From an uncultured Thermoplasmata archaeon (GTDB lineage: Archaea > Thermoplasmatota > Thermoplasmata > Methanomassiliicoccales > Methanomethylophilaceae), in the NCBI GenBank assembly GCA_946545675.1, contig CAMNNR010000004.1, forward strand, positions 1-20,963: DNA of 20,963 nt, read 5' to 3'. Shown one piece after another: positions 13,805 to 20,963 of this stretch; position 1 is the first letter of the stretch; each line of letters begins with the position of its first letter. Made by a program: the position numbers and the translations under genes. Below the pieces are notes generated by a model that worked only from the letters and a program-made list of their open reading frames with translations, had not been told where the DNA came from and searched no databases.

Positions 13805-14393
13805 GTTTTGACATCGCTTCGTATCCCATATCGAACGCCTTGGCGTTCAGTTCCTTGGCCTTCGGGGGCACCTTCTCCAGGAGGACCTCCTTGAGGATCT
13901 CCTTGTCCAGGGGGAATCCCTTGACAGCGGCTACGGCACCGATCATGACGGCGTTGGCTGCCACGGCCTTTCCGGCCTCGATGGCTATCTTGGTCGCCTC
14001 GATGGTGATGACGTTGCTGTTCTCCTTCCTGACTTCCTTCACGAGGTCCTCGATCTCGGGATATGTCTCGAATCCTGCCGCCACGTTTCCGGGGAGGACG
14101 GGATCGAGGTTCATGATGACGGCGGAATCCTTGTTACCGAGGGGGAGTGCCCTGACGGTCTCCACAGGCTCGAAGGACATGATCAGGTCTGCCGCACCGG
14201 TGGCTTCCAGAGGACTGTAGACCTCGTCCCCGAAACGGACGGTGGAACGGACACTGCCGCCCCTCTGGGCCATACCGTGGACCTCACTCATCATGACGGT
14301 GTGTCCCGCTTTCATGGCTGCGGAACCGAGGACCATGGATGCGAGAAGGACACCCTGTCCTCCGACTCCGACGATCTGTACGGAATACTTCAT
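13800..14393 (-). CDS. iorB: Indolepyruvate ferredoxin oxidoreductase, beta subunit
   Basis: Smaller subunit of the enzyme that oxidatively decarboxylates arylpyruvates (from Trp, Phe and Tyr) to aryl-acyl-CoA with reduction of ferredoxin; the reverse direction can serve biosynthesis. It has 197 residues, normal for IorB. Seen: VGVGGQGVLLASMVLG (about 8-23) and SEVHGMAQRGGSVRSTVRFG, the hallmark of the 2-oxoacid:ferredoxin oxidoreductase gamma-type domain. ATG 14393 overlaps the iorA stop as ATGA, so the subunits are translationally coupled. The gene ends in a hairpin shared with the convergent zinc-ribbon gene. Confidence 0.93.
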   Translation of the reverse strand: MKYSVQIVGVGGQGVLLASMVLGSAAMKAGHTVMMSEVHGMAQRGGSVRSTVRFGDEVYSPLEATGAADLIMSFEPVETVRALPLGNKDSAVIMNLDPVLPGNVAAGFETYPEIEDLVKEVRKENSNVITIEATKIAIEAGKAVAANAVMIGAVAAVKGFPLDKEILKEVLLEKVPPKAKELNAKAFDMGYEAMSKQ

Positions 14394-16207
14394 TCTCTCA
14401 CCTCGATGCACTTCTTGGGGCAGACGTTGCGACACATTCCGCACCCGATGCACTGGTTGGGGTCGACCTCGACCTTCTCGCCCTTCTTGATGAGGGCAGG
14501 GCAGGCGATCATCCTCACGCAGGTGAAGCAGCTGATGCACTCGTCCTGGTTGACGACGCATACCTTCTTCTCCAACCTCTTCTCCTTCTTCAGGAGCAAG
14601 GGGCAGGGGCACTTGGAGATGACGACTGCGACTCCGTCGAAGTCGATCGCTTCCTTCATGACCTTGACGCAGTCCATGACATCATAGGGGTCGACAGTCT
14701 TGACGAACTTGACGCCCAGGCCCTTCACGACGCCCTCGATGTCCACCGCATCGGTGTTGATGCCGCCGAAATGCCTTCCGGTTCCGGGGTTGGGCTGGTG
14801 TCCGGTCATGGCGGTGGTCCTGTTGTCGAGGATCACCATGACGATGTTGTGGTGATTGAACAGTGCGGAGGTCAGCGGCGGGACTCCTGCGTGGAAGAAC
14901 GTGGAATCGCCGATGAACGCGATGGGCTTCTGGTCGGTGGCCTGGGCGAATCCGCCTGCGGCACCGGCTCCGCCGCCCATACAGATGATGAAGTCAGCGG
15001 TCCTGAAGGGAGGCTGCACGCCGAGGGTGTAGCATCCGATATCCGAGCAGTAAACAACGGGAGTGCTGCCGACAGCCCTCTTGGTGGCGGCGAACATTCC
15101 GCGGTGGGGACATCCCGCACAGATTGAGGGGGGACGTCCGGGAAGCTGCATCTGGGTCTTTGCCATGGGAACTGCGGGGGACTTCACTTTCACGAGGTCC
15201 TTCAGCTTCTGCATGGTGTCGGGGGAGTACTCCCATTCCCTGGGGAGGGTACCGTCGCGCTTTCCGTGGACGGGGACGTTGAGCTGGTTCTGGGCGATGA
15301 TCCTCAGGACCTGGTCCTCCACGAAGGGCTCGAGCTCCTCCGCCACGATGACGAACCTCTTTCCCCTGACGAAATCCGCGATCTTCTTCTCGGGCAGGGG
15401 GTTGGTGAATCCGAGTTTGAGGATGGAAACGTCGGAAACGAACTCCTTGACGTAGCAGTACGCGACTCCGGAGGTGATGATTCCGATGTCGCCGGTACCC
15501 TCGATCCTGTTCAGGGGGGATTCCTCGGAGAGCTGGAGGGCGAGCTTGTTCTTCTCCAGGAGGCGGACCCTGTTCTGTACCGCGAAGGCGGGGATGTTGA
15601 CGAAGTGGGGATCGTCTTTCTCGAAGTGTCCCTTGAGTGGGGTGTCGGTCTTCAGGGGACCGAAGGTGACGACGGACCTGGCATGGTTCACACGGGTGGT
15701 GGTCCTGTAGAGGAGGGGGAGACCGAGCTTCTCGGATATCTCGTAGGCCTCCTTGATGAAATCCTTGGCCTCCTGGGGGTTGGAGGGCTCCACCATGGGC
15801 ATCAGCGCCAGGGTGGAGTAGTACCTGTTGTCCTGCTCGTTCTGGGAGCTGTGGGCGGAGGGATCGTCAGCAGACATCACCAGCATACCTGCCCTGACTC
15901 CTGCGTAGGTGAGGGTCATGAGAGGGTCCGCTGCGACATTCAGTCCGACGTGCTTCATGAAGACGAAGGACCTGACTCCGGAGGATGCCGCGGCTACGGA
16001 TACCTCCATGGCGGTCTTCTCGTTGGAAGAGAATTCGAAATACATCCCGGCTTTCTCTGAGAGTTCCTCGAGGAGGTTTCCGACCTCAGATGAAGGGGTA
16101 CCGGGGTAGGTGGATGCGAACTTGACTCCGGCTTCGAACAGTCCACGGGTGATGGCCTCGTTGCCCAGGAGAAGTTCCTGTTTGCTGTCTGATAAAAGAT
16201 CGACCAT
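14390..16207 (-). CDS. iorA: Indolepyruvate ferredoxin oxidoreductase, alpha subunit
   Basis: Catalytic thiamine-diphosphate subunit, 605 residues, the usual length. Domains in order: a pyrimidine-binding N-terminal domain (GNEAITRGLFEAGVKFASTY, 15-34; SSNEKTAMEVSVAAA, 60-74); a middle transketolase-C-like domain (about 230-330); SICAGCPHRG (361-370); the TPP-binding core GDSTFFHAG (433-441) with DNRTTAMTGHQPNPG (461-475); and a C-terminal ferredoxin domain with C557-x2-C560-x2-C563-x5-C569-P and CIGCGMCRNVCP (587-598). ATG 16207 has AGAGG upstream and a TATA-like TTAAAAG about 40 bp away. It forms a two-gene operon with iorB. No aryl-CoA ligase or aminotransferase is next to it. In methanogens the enzyme works in aromatic amino acid breakdown or arylacetate assimilation; direction cannot be told here. 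Confidence 0.95.
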   Translation of the reverse strand: MVDLLSDSKQELLLGNEAITRGLFEAGVKFASTYPGTPSSEVGNLLEELSEKAGMYFEFSSNEKTAMEVSVAAASSGVRSFVFMKHVGLNVAADPLMTLTYAGVRAGMLVMSADDPSAHSSQNEQDNRYYSTLALMPMVEPSNPQEAKDFIKEAYEISEKLGLPLLYRTTTRVNHARSVVTFGPLKTDTPLKGHFEKDDPHFVNIPAFAVQNRVRLLEKNKLALQLSEESPLNRIEGTGDIGIITSGVAYCYVKEFVSDVSILKLGFTNPLPEKKIADFVRGKRFVIVAEELEPFVEDQVLRIIAQNQLNVPVHGKRDGTLPREWEYSPDTMQKLKDLVKVKSPAVPMAKTQMQLPGRPPSICAGCPHRGMFAATKRAVGSTPVVYCSDIGCYTLGVQPPFRTADFIICMGGGAGAAGGFAQATDQKPIAFIGDSTFFHAGVPPLTSALFNHHNIVMVILDNRTTAMTGHQPNPGTGRHFGGINTDAVDIEGVVKGLGVKFVKTVDPYDVMDCVKVMKEAIDFDGVAVVISKCPCPLLLKKEKRLEKKVCVVNQDECISCFTCVRMIACPALIKKGEKVEVDPNQCIGCGMCRNVCPKKCIEVRE

Positions 16208-16284
16208 GCGATTCCTCTTTACGGGTGTGTAATCGCGCCCAGGCTTTTAACATATGCGCACGATTAGGAAGGAATCCGACAAAG

Positions 16285-16293
16285 GTTAATATT
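16285..16293 (+). promoter_or_regulatory. Promoter of the tRNA-Leu gene
   Basis: GTTAATATT, centred 30 bp before the tRNA 5' end, in a short AT-rich stretch. Typical position for an archaeal tRNA TATA box. Confidence 0.45.
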
Positions 16294-16318
16294 CCGCTGG
16301 ATATAACGCAAGACTCAA

Positions 16319-16404
16319 GCAGGGGTAGCCAAGCTAGGAAAAGGCGCAGGACTTAGGATCCTGTTCTTAGTGATTCTAGGGTTCGAATCCCTACCCCTGC
16401 ACCA
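16319..16404 (+). tRNA. tRNA-Leu (anticodon TAG), with encoded CCA
   Basis: Folds as a class II tRNA. Acceptor stem GCAGGGG (16319-16325) pairs with CCCCTGC (16394-16400), followed by discriminator A and a genomically encoded CCA (16402-16404). The D stem is GCC/GGC. The anticodon stem CAGGA/TCCTG encloses loop CTTAGGA with anticodon TAG at 16354-16356, reading CUA and, by wobble, other CUN leucine codons. A 13-nt variable arm marks Leu/Ser/Tyr-type tRNAs. The T arm is TAGGG-TTCGAAT-CCCTA. No intron. It lies 18 bp upstream of the SDR gene and is probably on the same primary transcript. Confidence 0.96.
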
Positions 16405-16422
16405 TATACGCGGAGGCATTCA

Positions 16423-17202
16423 ATGGGAAAACTTGCTGTGGTTACCGGAGCTTCCGGCGGAATAGGTCTCGAATTGTGCAGGATACTGGCTGCCGAAGGC
16501 TACGACCTAGTTATCTCCGCCCGTTCCAAGGATAAACTGGAAGAGATCGGCAGCGAACTGTCCTCCAACCACCAGGTCACTGTGACCATGGTGGCTGTGG
16601 ATCTTGCTGATGCCAAATCCCGTGAGGAACTGTTCGAACTCACCCCCGATGTACCCGATGTCCTCGTCAACAACGCGGGATTCGGGGATTACGGGATGTT
16701 CTCCGAATGCGATTGGGAGAAGCAGGAACAGATGATCAAACTCAATGATCTGGCACTTACCCATATAACCCGCCTATACCTGCCCGGGATGATTGCCAAA
16801 GGCAACGGGAGGATCCTCAACATAGCCTCCGTGGCCTCGTTCCAACCCGGACCGCTGATGTCGGTCTATTACGCAAGCAAAGCCTACGTCCTTTCCTTCT
16901 CCGAAGCGCTTTCAGTAGAACTCAAAGGCTCTGGGATAACAGTCACCGCGGTATGTCCCGGACCGGTGAACACAGGGTTCGCGGCTGCTGCCAATGCCGA
17001 GAGCGTCAACCTCTTCAAGAAGAACTCGGGAGCAGATGCGAAGGATGTCGCGGAGTTCGCCTACAGGAAGATGATGAAGGGCAAGGCCGTCGCAATACAC
17101 GGGGTGAAATACAAAATCGCCCTCTTCTTCGTCAAGATCCTCCCCCGCGGACTCGTCAGGAACCTCATATACAGAATCCAGAGGAGCCGTACGAAGCAGT
17201 AA
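16423..17202 (+). CDS. Short-chain dehydrogenase/reductase (SDR) family oxidoreductase
   Basis: Classical SDR of 259 residues, NAD(P)-dependent, substrate unknown. Seen: cofactor motif TGASGGIG (8-15), an ISARSKDKLEE segment whose arginine suggests NADP preference, DLAD, NNAG (87-90 region), SVASF and catalytic YYASK, then PGPVNTGF. The catalytic Ser/Tyr/Lys set is complete. The C-terminus is basic and hydrophobic (YKIALFFVKILPRGLVRN), as in SDR members that touch membranes. ATG 16423 has GGAGG upstream. The gene begins 18 bp after the tRNA-Leu 3' end with no visible promoter between, so the mRNA may arise by tRNA processing of a joint transcript. Confidence 0.9.
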   Translation: MGKLAVVTGASGGIGLELCRILAAEGYDLVISARSKDKLEEIGSELSSNHQVTVTMVAVDLADAKSREELFELTPDVPDVLVNNAGFGDYGMFSECDWEKQEQMIKLNDLALTHITRLYLPGMIAKGNGRILNIASVASFQPGPLMSVYYASKAYVLSFSEALSVELKGSGITVTAVCPGPVNTGFAAAANAESVNLFKKNSGADAKDVAEFAYRKMMKGKAVAIHGVKYKIALFFVKILPRGLVRNLIYRIQRSRTKQ

Positions 17203-17218
17203 AACCCCATTTGGTACC

Positions 17219-17226
17219 TTTATATA
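17219..17226 (+). promoter_or_regulatory. TATA box of the U32 gene
   Basis: TTTATATAG, centred 26 bp before ATG 17249. Spacing predicts a leaderless transcript, although GGGGAAAGG just before the ATG could also be bound by the ribosome if a leader exists. Confidence 0.6.
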
Positions 17227-17248
17227 GTTAGGCTATCTGGGGAAAGGT

Positions 17249-19159
17249 ATGGAGATACTTTCACCCGCAGGTAATCCTGAAGGACTCGTCGCTTCCGTCC
17301 TCGGAGGATGCGATGCGGTCTACCTCAGCGGCAAATCGTTCGGAGCCCGTGCTTTCGCCGGCAACTTCACCGACCAGCAGTTGGAAGGGGCAATAAACTA
17401 CGCCCACGACCACGGCGTGAAAGTACACGTAACCGTCAACACACTGATCAAGGACTCCGAGATGGACGATGCTGTTTCGTTCGTGAAATTCCTCTCGGAT
17501 ATCGGTGCCGATGCCGTACTGATCCAGGATCTGGGTCTTCTGAAATCCATCCACACGGTAGACATCAAGAAACACGCATCCACACAGATGGGAATCCACT
17601 CCGCACAGGGTCTGGAATGGTGCAGCAAGAACGGAATCTCCCGCGCTGTCCTCAACAGGGAGCTGACCTTCGAGGAACTCAGCGAGATCGTCCCCGATTC
17701 TCCCGTGGAGACCGAGGTATTCGTGCAGGGTGCGCTCTGCTACTGCATATCAGGAGGCTGTCTGTTCTCCAGCCTGGTGGGCGGAAGAAGCGGCAACAGG
17801 GGCATGTGCGCCCAACCCTGCAGGAAGAAATACAGGACCGAGAAAAACGAAGCGTCCTACCTCATGAGCTGCGCAGACATCTACGGTGTGGAATGGCTCA
17901 AGAAACTGGAGTCCATCGGTGTGACATCCGCCAAGATCGAAGGGAGGATGCGCAGTCAGGCCTATGCTTACCTCGCATCAAAGGTCTACTCCTCCGCCAA
18001 CAAGGGACTCGACCCGGAGGAATACGCGAACGACGTGGAACTCCTCAAGACCGTGTTCAACCGTGGATACGGCGACGGATACCTGGCAGGCGTCCAGAGT
18101 CCGGTGCAGAGCCGCTATGCTGACAACCGCGGACAGTACCTCGGAAAGGCTACCTTCAGACAGAGGAAGTTCGACACCGCGGAACTTAATGAGAAAGTGG
18201 GCATCAGGGACGGGCTCTCACTCTACCAGGGAGACGAGAAGATCGGCGGATTCAAACTCACTTCCGTGGGCAAGACCGCTTCCCCGTTCAGTCTCCCCGA
18301 CGGTGTCTACGATGTCTACAGGACCTATGACCCGCGTATCGACACCATCAAGAACCTGGTCGGCGAACCTCCCAAATTCACCGGATCCACCGAAAGGGTC
18401 CCTACGCACGTCCCGACCAAGACCGTCGAAAGACCCAGGATCGATCTCCCCGAGATGTCCTTCTATGTCTCATCCGTCAGGAACCTGACGGCCGTCCTGC
18501 CTCATGCGGACAGAATCTACTACGAAATGAGCGACTCGCTCCCCGAAGCACAGGAAATCTGCGACAATGCCGGAGTCGAGATAGTCACCCTCGCCCCCAG
18601 ACTCGCCCCGCTGGAGAGGATCGAACCCAACGGCAGGCCCCTGATGATCAACACGCCAGGGCAGTACTCGCCCAAGGAAGGCGACCGCGTCTACGCGGGC
18701 CAGTTCATGAACGTCTTCAACTCATACCACAGATCACCCTTCTACCAGGTCACCCTCTCCCCCGAGCTATCCAATGAGGAAATCAGGAATCTGGCACTTC
18801 ATTATCCGGGAAGGCTCGAGGTCATGGTCTTCGGCAGGCAGGAGCTCATGTGCACCCGTGATCCCGCCATGGTGAGCGGTACCCTCATCGACGAGAAATC
18901 GTTCAGGTTCCCGGTCTACAAGGACCGCCGCGGACTGTCGCACATCCTCAACTCCTCCGACCTCATGCTCCTCCCCTACCTCAAGGAACTCGGGAGGTAC
19001 GGAATCGAGTCGGTGGGCATCGATGTGAGGAAGAGGCCGGAGAACATCGCCCGTAAGGTGGCCGAAGTCTACTCCGCGAACGATGTCAGGAGCAAATCCG
19101 ATCTACAGCAGATGTGCGGCGGACTCAACTACGGCGCATACCTGCGCGGTACCGAGTGA
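17249..19159 (+). CDS. U32 family protein, RlhA-like (RNA hydroxylation / Fe-S)
   Basis: A 636-residue protein of the U32 family, historically called peptidases but including RNA hydroxylation proteins RlhA (23S rRNA) and TrhP (tRNA). Seen: LSPAGNPEGLVASVLGGCDA at the start, a TIM-barrel-like N-terminal half with NTLIKD, and the family core GALCYCISGGC, then SGNRGMCAQPCR, with cysteines 164, 166, 171, 187 and 191 and a later C208 (LMSCADIYG). These fit an iron-sulfur site as found in U32 hydroxylation proteins. The long C-terminal half with a further domain matches the RlhA-like long form rather than short TrhP-like ones. It has its own TATA box. Role in rRNA modification is inferred from the family and not tested for archaea here. 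Confidence 0.87.
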   Translation: MEILSPAGNPEGLVASVLGGCDAVYLSGKSFGARAFAGNFTDQQLEGAINYAHDHGVKVHVTVNTLIKDSEMDDAVSFVKFLSDIGADAVLIQDLGLLKSIHTVDIKKHASTQMGIHSAQGLEWCSKNGISRAVLNRELTFEELSEIVPDSPVETEVFVQGALCYCISGGCLFSSLVGGRSGNRGMCAQPCRKKYRTEKNEASYLMSCADIYGVEWLKKLESIGVTSAKIEGRMRSQAYAYLASKVYSSANKGLDPEEYANDVELLKTVFNRGYGDGYLAGVQSPVQSRYADNRGQYLGKATFRQRKFDTAELNEKVGIRDGLSLYQGDEKIGGFKLTSVGKTASPFSLPDGVYDVYRTYDPRIDTIKNLVGEPPKFTGSTERVPTHVPTKTVERPRIDLPEMSFYVSSVRNLTAVLPHADRIYYEMSDSLPEAQEICDNAGVEIVTLAPRLAPLERIEPNGRPLMINTPGQYSPKEGDRVYAGQFMNVFNSYHRSPFYQVTLSPELSNEEIRNLALHYPGRLEVMVFGRQELMCTRDPAMVSGTLIDEKSFRFPVYKDRRGLSHILNSSDLMLLPYLKELGRYGIESVGIDVRKRPENIARKVAEVYSANDVRSKSDLQQMCGGLNYGAYLRGTE

Positions 19160-19180
19160 CATAGTAACTGCTGCACCCCT

Positions 19181-19190
19181 CTTTTAATCC
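19181..19190 (+). promoter_or_regulatory. TATA-like element of the pilin-like gene pair
   Basis: CTTTTAATCC, centred about 26 bp before ATG 19211, again at leaderless distance. It starts 22 bp after the U32 stop codon. Confidence 0.45.
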
Positions 19191-19210
19191 GTAGCTGCCG
19201 AGAACCCCTT

Positions 19211-19612
19211 ATGAAATTCGACCGTAAGGGTGACATCGGGTTCATGGAGGCCATGGCAGGGGCCATGACCGTGTGCCTGGTCCTCACCGCATTCTCAGCA
19301 TTCTTGGCGGCAGATCTCCTCTTAGAGGAACCAGACTATCCCGAATTCGACTGGACCCAAATCGGATCGGTGACCAAGAGAGGGAATATCGTTGGTATGA
19401 TGCAGCACAGCGATATCAAGCAATACATCGAGGACAGCGGGTTCAAGGGTGTGGTCCTGAAGACCACCTTCCTCGTTATCGATTTCCCGCCATCGACATT
19501 CAGATACGGAGAGACCTCCGACACCTGCTTCACGGAAACGAAGGCGATAGAGGTTACAGACGAGTACGGATTATGCTACCCAGCGATCATGGAGGTGACT
19601 GTCTACCTATGA
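19211..19612 (+). CDS. Pilin-like single-pass surface protein (first of pair)
   Basis: A 133-residue protein. The N-terminus has a short basic stretch MKFDRKGDIG, then a single hydrophobic helix containing FMEAMAGAMTVCLVLTAFSA. RKG followed by four residues, M-E-A and a hydrophobic segment resembles a class III (prepilin) signal with an acidic residue near position +5/+6. The remaining ~95 residues form an extracellular-type domain with two cysteines (TCFTE, LCYP) that could form a disulfide. Its TGA overlaps the ATG of the next gene (ATGA), which starts with the same RKG-x4-M-[DE]-A pattern. Likely a minor pilin or pseudopilin, possibly processed by an archaeal prepilin peptidase. The call rests on the N-terminus only. 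Confidence 0.7.
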   Translation: MKFDRKGDIGFMEAMAGAMTVCLVLTAFSAFLAADLLLEEPDYPEFDWTQIGSVTKRGNIVGMMQHSDIKQYIEDSGFKGVVLKTTFLVIDFPPSTFRYGETSDTCFTETKAIEVTDEYGLCYPAIMEVTVYL

Positions 19613-20040
19613 ATCGCAAAGGATTCACGGCCATCATGGATGCTGTGATCTTCATAGTCATACTCTCCCTAGCAGTATCCGCGATCTCCCATATGCACGA
19701 CGAGAGGACGCAGGACGATTCCGCATTGTACGAGAGCTGCGACATACTGATGCATTACAGGCTCTATCCTTCCCACCTGGGATACGCGACCGAAGACCGC
19801 GATATGTTATTCTCCGACCTCTGGGCCCTTTCGATAACTGCCTCTGACGGAAAGGGGACAGCGGTTGCCGGGAAGTACCTCAGCGGAATCTTCCCGCAGG
19901 GCGATGTGGGGCTCGAAGTGGAATACGGGGGCAAAACTGAATACGTGAATTACTCCGGGGAGGGATGGACGCAATCAGCTACCCGCAGTTATGCTGTGGA
20001 ATACGGAGGCGAGATCACCCTCACGCTGTACAGGAAGTGA
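19609..20040 (+). CDS. Pilin-like single-pass surface protein (second of pair)
   Basis: A 143-residue protein beginning MNRKGFTAIMDAVIFIVILS, a short basic leader, KGF and a single hydrophobic helix: the general layout of type IV pilins with prepilin cleavage after Gly5. The acidic residue is at +6 of the mature form, one later than the usual Glu5, exactly as in the gene before it. The C-terminal part is strand-rich (VGLEVEYGGKTEYVNYSG, YAVEYGGEITLTLYRK). ATG 19609 overlaps the upstream stop as ATGA. The pair lacks a local ATPase or platform gene. The gene ends 2 bp from the convergent DUF1810 gene. Filament subunit or secretion pseudopilin is the likely role. Confidence 0.7.
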   Translation: MNRKGFTAIMDAVIFIVILSLAVSAISHMHDERTQDDSALYESCDILMHYRLYPSHLGYATEDRDMLFSDLWALSITASDGKGTAVAGKYLSGIFPQGDVGLEVEYGGKTEYVNYSGEGWTQSATRSYAVEYGGEITLTLYRK

Positions 20041-20042
20041 GT

Positions 20043-20468
20043 TCAGAACATATTGCCGCCCAGAAGCTCCATGGTCTTCTGGTCAGGCTCGCCGTTGAAG
20101 AATTTGTCGAGGACCTCACTGAAGACATGCTCCTCGGGGCAGATCTCCTTGAAGAGGGTCATGCAGGCACGGACGTTGTTCTCCTCCGGATATCCTACGA
20201 TGTCGGAGATGTTGTCCTTCCCGCAATCGAGGAGGGCTTTGGAGATCTCCACGAGCCTCTCGTGAAGCATGGGGTCGGAGATGTATTCCTGTGCCTCGGT
20301 ACGGCCATCGAGACCATACTCGCGTGCAGTGGAACTGTAGCCGAGGCCTTTGAGCTGAGGGAAGATGTACCATATCCAATGTCCTTCCCTCTTCCCGTTC
20401 GTAATCTCATTTAATGCCGAATCGTAGTAGCATTTCTGAGCTTGAACATAACGCGCCAATCCTTCCAA
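20043..20468 (-). CDS. DUF1810 family protein
   Basis: A 141-residue cytoplasmic protein of unknown function. The family signature is clear: ARYVQAQKCYYDSALNEI at the start, then GHWIWYIFPQLKGLGYSSTA, and a C-terminal FFNGEPDQKTMELL segment, covering the whole domain. No ATG exists in frame before the domain; TTG 20468 (MEGLARYV) is chosen because GAGGT lies about 11 nt upstream. TTG 20459 would also keep the domain. Minus-strand TTTTTATCATATT about 38 bp upstream is a possible promoter. It converges with the pilin-like pair, with 2 bp between stop codons and no terminator. Confidence 0.88.
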   Translation of the reverse strand: MEGLARYVQAQKCYYDSALNEITNGKREGHWIWYIFPQLKGLGYSSTAREYGLDGRTEAQEYISDPMLHERLVEISKALLDCGKDNISDIVGYPEENNVRACMTLFKEICPEEHVFSEVLDKFFNGEPDQKTMELLGGNMF

Positions 20469-20532
20469 TGGAATACAAACCTCGACCTGTTATGCCGTTA
20501 ATATGATAAAAACCTGCTTCCGAACGCGTATA

Positions 20533-20553
20533 AACGCCACATATAAAGGCGTT
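20533..20553 (-). terminator. Small hairpin after the YkgJ-type gene
   Basis: AACGCC (20533-20538) pairs with GGCGTT (20548-20553) around loop ACATATAAA, starting 9 bp past the stop codon of the minus-strand gene. It lies in the short AT-rich gap upstream of the DUF1810 gene, so an operator role is also possible. Confidence 0.3.
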
Positions 20554-20562
20554 AATTCCTGA

Positions 20563-20963
20563 TTAAGCAGATTTCCGAGCTTTGCGTGCCTCGTCCACCA
20601 TTCCGGGGATGCGCTTTTTGATATCCCTCGTACAGGGCCACGTGTCGTCCATGTAGGATATAAGGTCCATGATGTCCGCATCGTCATTGGTGATGGCAAG
20701 ATACACACGGCTCATCAATTTCGAAACAAGGTAAGGGAAGTCGTCGCAGATCTGCGGACGGTCCTTCCAAATGGTGCATCTGCAGTCCTCGCCGAGGAAA
20801 CGGCAGGGCCCATTCTCCGATTTGTTGAAGAGGATCCTGCCGTCCGATGTTTGGTAGACGTACTCGGTCATGAAGGTGTACAGGTCCACACCGGCGGCGG
20901 TGGCCACTCTGTCCACCTCTTCCGGACGGACTATGATGTTGGGCTGATGACAGCACCTGCCGC
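20563..20963 (-). CDS. YkgJ-type cysteine-cluster protein (zinc/iron-chelating domain), 5' end outside window
   Basis: The reading frame stays open through the right edge, so the N-terminus is missing. A GTG at 20916 is not the likely start, because the residues before it, GRCCHQPNIIVRPEEVDR, match the conserved family start (GxCCxx...LTxxDVxR). Visible cysteines: the CC pair, then PCRFLGEDCRCTIWKDRPQIC, giving the CxxCxxxxC-type cluster of the UPF0153/YkgJ domain thought to bind zinc or iron. WKDRPQICDDFP is the most recognisable segment. The C-terminal ~50 residues are helical and basic. The stop is TAA. Function of the family is not established. Confidence 0.88.
   Translation of the reverse strand, partial: GRCCHQPNIIVRPEEVDRVATAAGVDLYTFMTEYVYQTSDGRILFNKSENGPCRFLGEDCRCTIWKDRPQICDDFPYLVSKLMSRVYLAITNDDADIMDLISYMDDTWPCTRDIKKRIPGMVDEARKARKSA

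Noticed and set aside
14339..16060. Long plus-strand frames opposite iorA and iorB
   Set aside because: Composition is repetitive Gly/Val/Leu/Asp/Glu typical of antisense of GC-rich genes, and iorA/iorB are unambiguous on the minus strand.
16319..16404. tRNA-Leu 3' end as an integration site
   Set aside because: No second copy of the tRNA 3' end and no integrase were seen in the window.

Overview
The window reads as chromosomal DNA of a methylotrophic methanogenic archaeon, most likely Methanomassiliicoccales (Methanomethylophilaceae-like). The evidence is a RamA-type corrinoid-activating ferredoxin/ATPase, a B12-dependent (class II) ribonucleotide reductase, an archaeal IorAB 2-oxoacid:ferredoxin oxidoreductase, an archaeal-type secretion ATPase, TATA-box promoters with about 25-28 nt to the start codon (leaderless mRNAs), and no TAG stop codon among the 20 genes whose stops are visible (17 TGA, 3 TAA). 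The last point fits a pyrrolysine-using genome. The taxonomic call is inference; no rRNA or mcr gene is present.

Layout. 1-1591 (-): 5' part of nrdJ. 1592-2153: AT-rich gap with promoter-like elements and no convincing gene. 2154-2687 (-): duplicated DUF2798-like membrane protein, divergent from a secreted, membrane-anchored protein (2870-3721, +). 3722-3967: three terminator-like hairpins. 3968-6231 (-): a translationally coupled pair, a Cys-rich protein and a type II/IV secretion ATPase. 6321-7792 (+): YqaJ-like nuclease and nitroreductase. 7796-8293 (-): HPP-family membrane protein. 8385-10244 (-): a WG-repeat protein with an intact histidine-phosphatase domain inserted in the middle. 10353-13403 (-): three-gene operon, CobW-type GTPase, His/Cys-rich metal-binding protein, RamA. 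13535-13774 (+): small zinc-ribbon protein. 13800-16207 (-): iorB and iorA. 16319-17202 (+): tRNA-Leu(TAG) closely followed by an SDR oxidoreductase. 17249-19159 (+): large U32/RlhA-like protein. 19211-20040 (+): two coupled pilin-like proteins. 20043-20468 (-): DUF1810 protein. 20563-20963 (-): YkgJ-type cysteine-cluster protein, cut by the right edge.

How they fit together. The most coherent unit is the CobW / His-rich protein / RamA operon. RamA reduces inactive Co(II) corrinoid proteins of methylamine:CoM methyl transfer with ATP, and the two upstream genes look like a metal-insertion GTPase and its metal-buffering partner, so the operon may join metal supply to corrinoid activation. The secretion ATPase and the two pilin-like proteins may belong to one surface-filament or secretion system split over the chromosome. 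Many neighbouring genes overlap by ATGA (four cases), and first genes of transcripts tend to be leaderless.

No CRISPR array, insertion sequence, integrase, rRNA or attachment site was seen. The AT-rich gap at 1592-2153 is the only stretch over 300 bases without a convincing gene.
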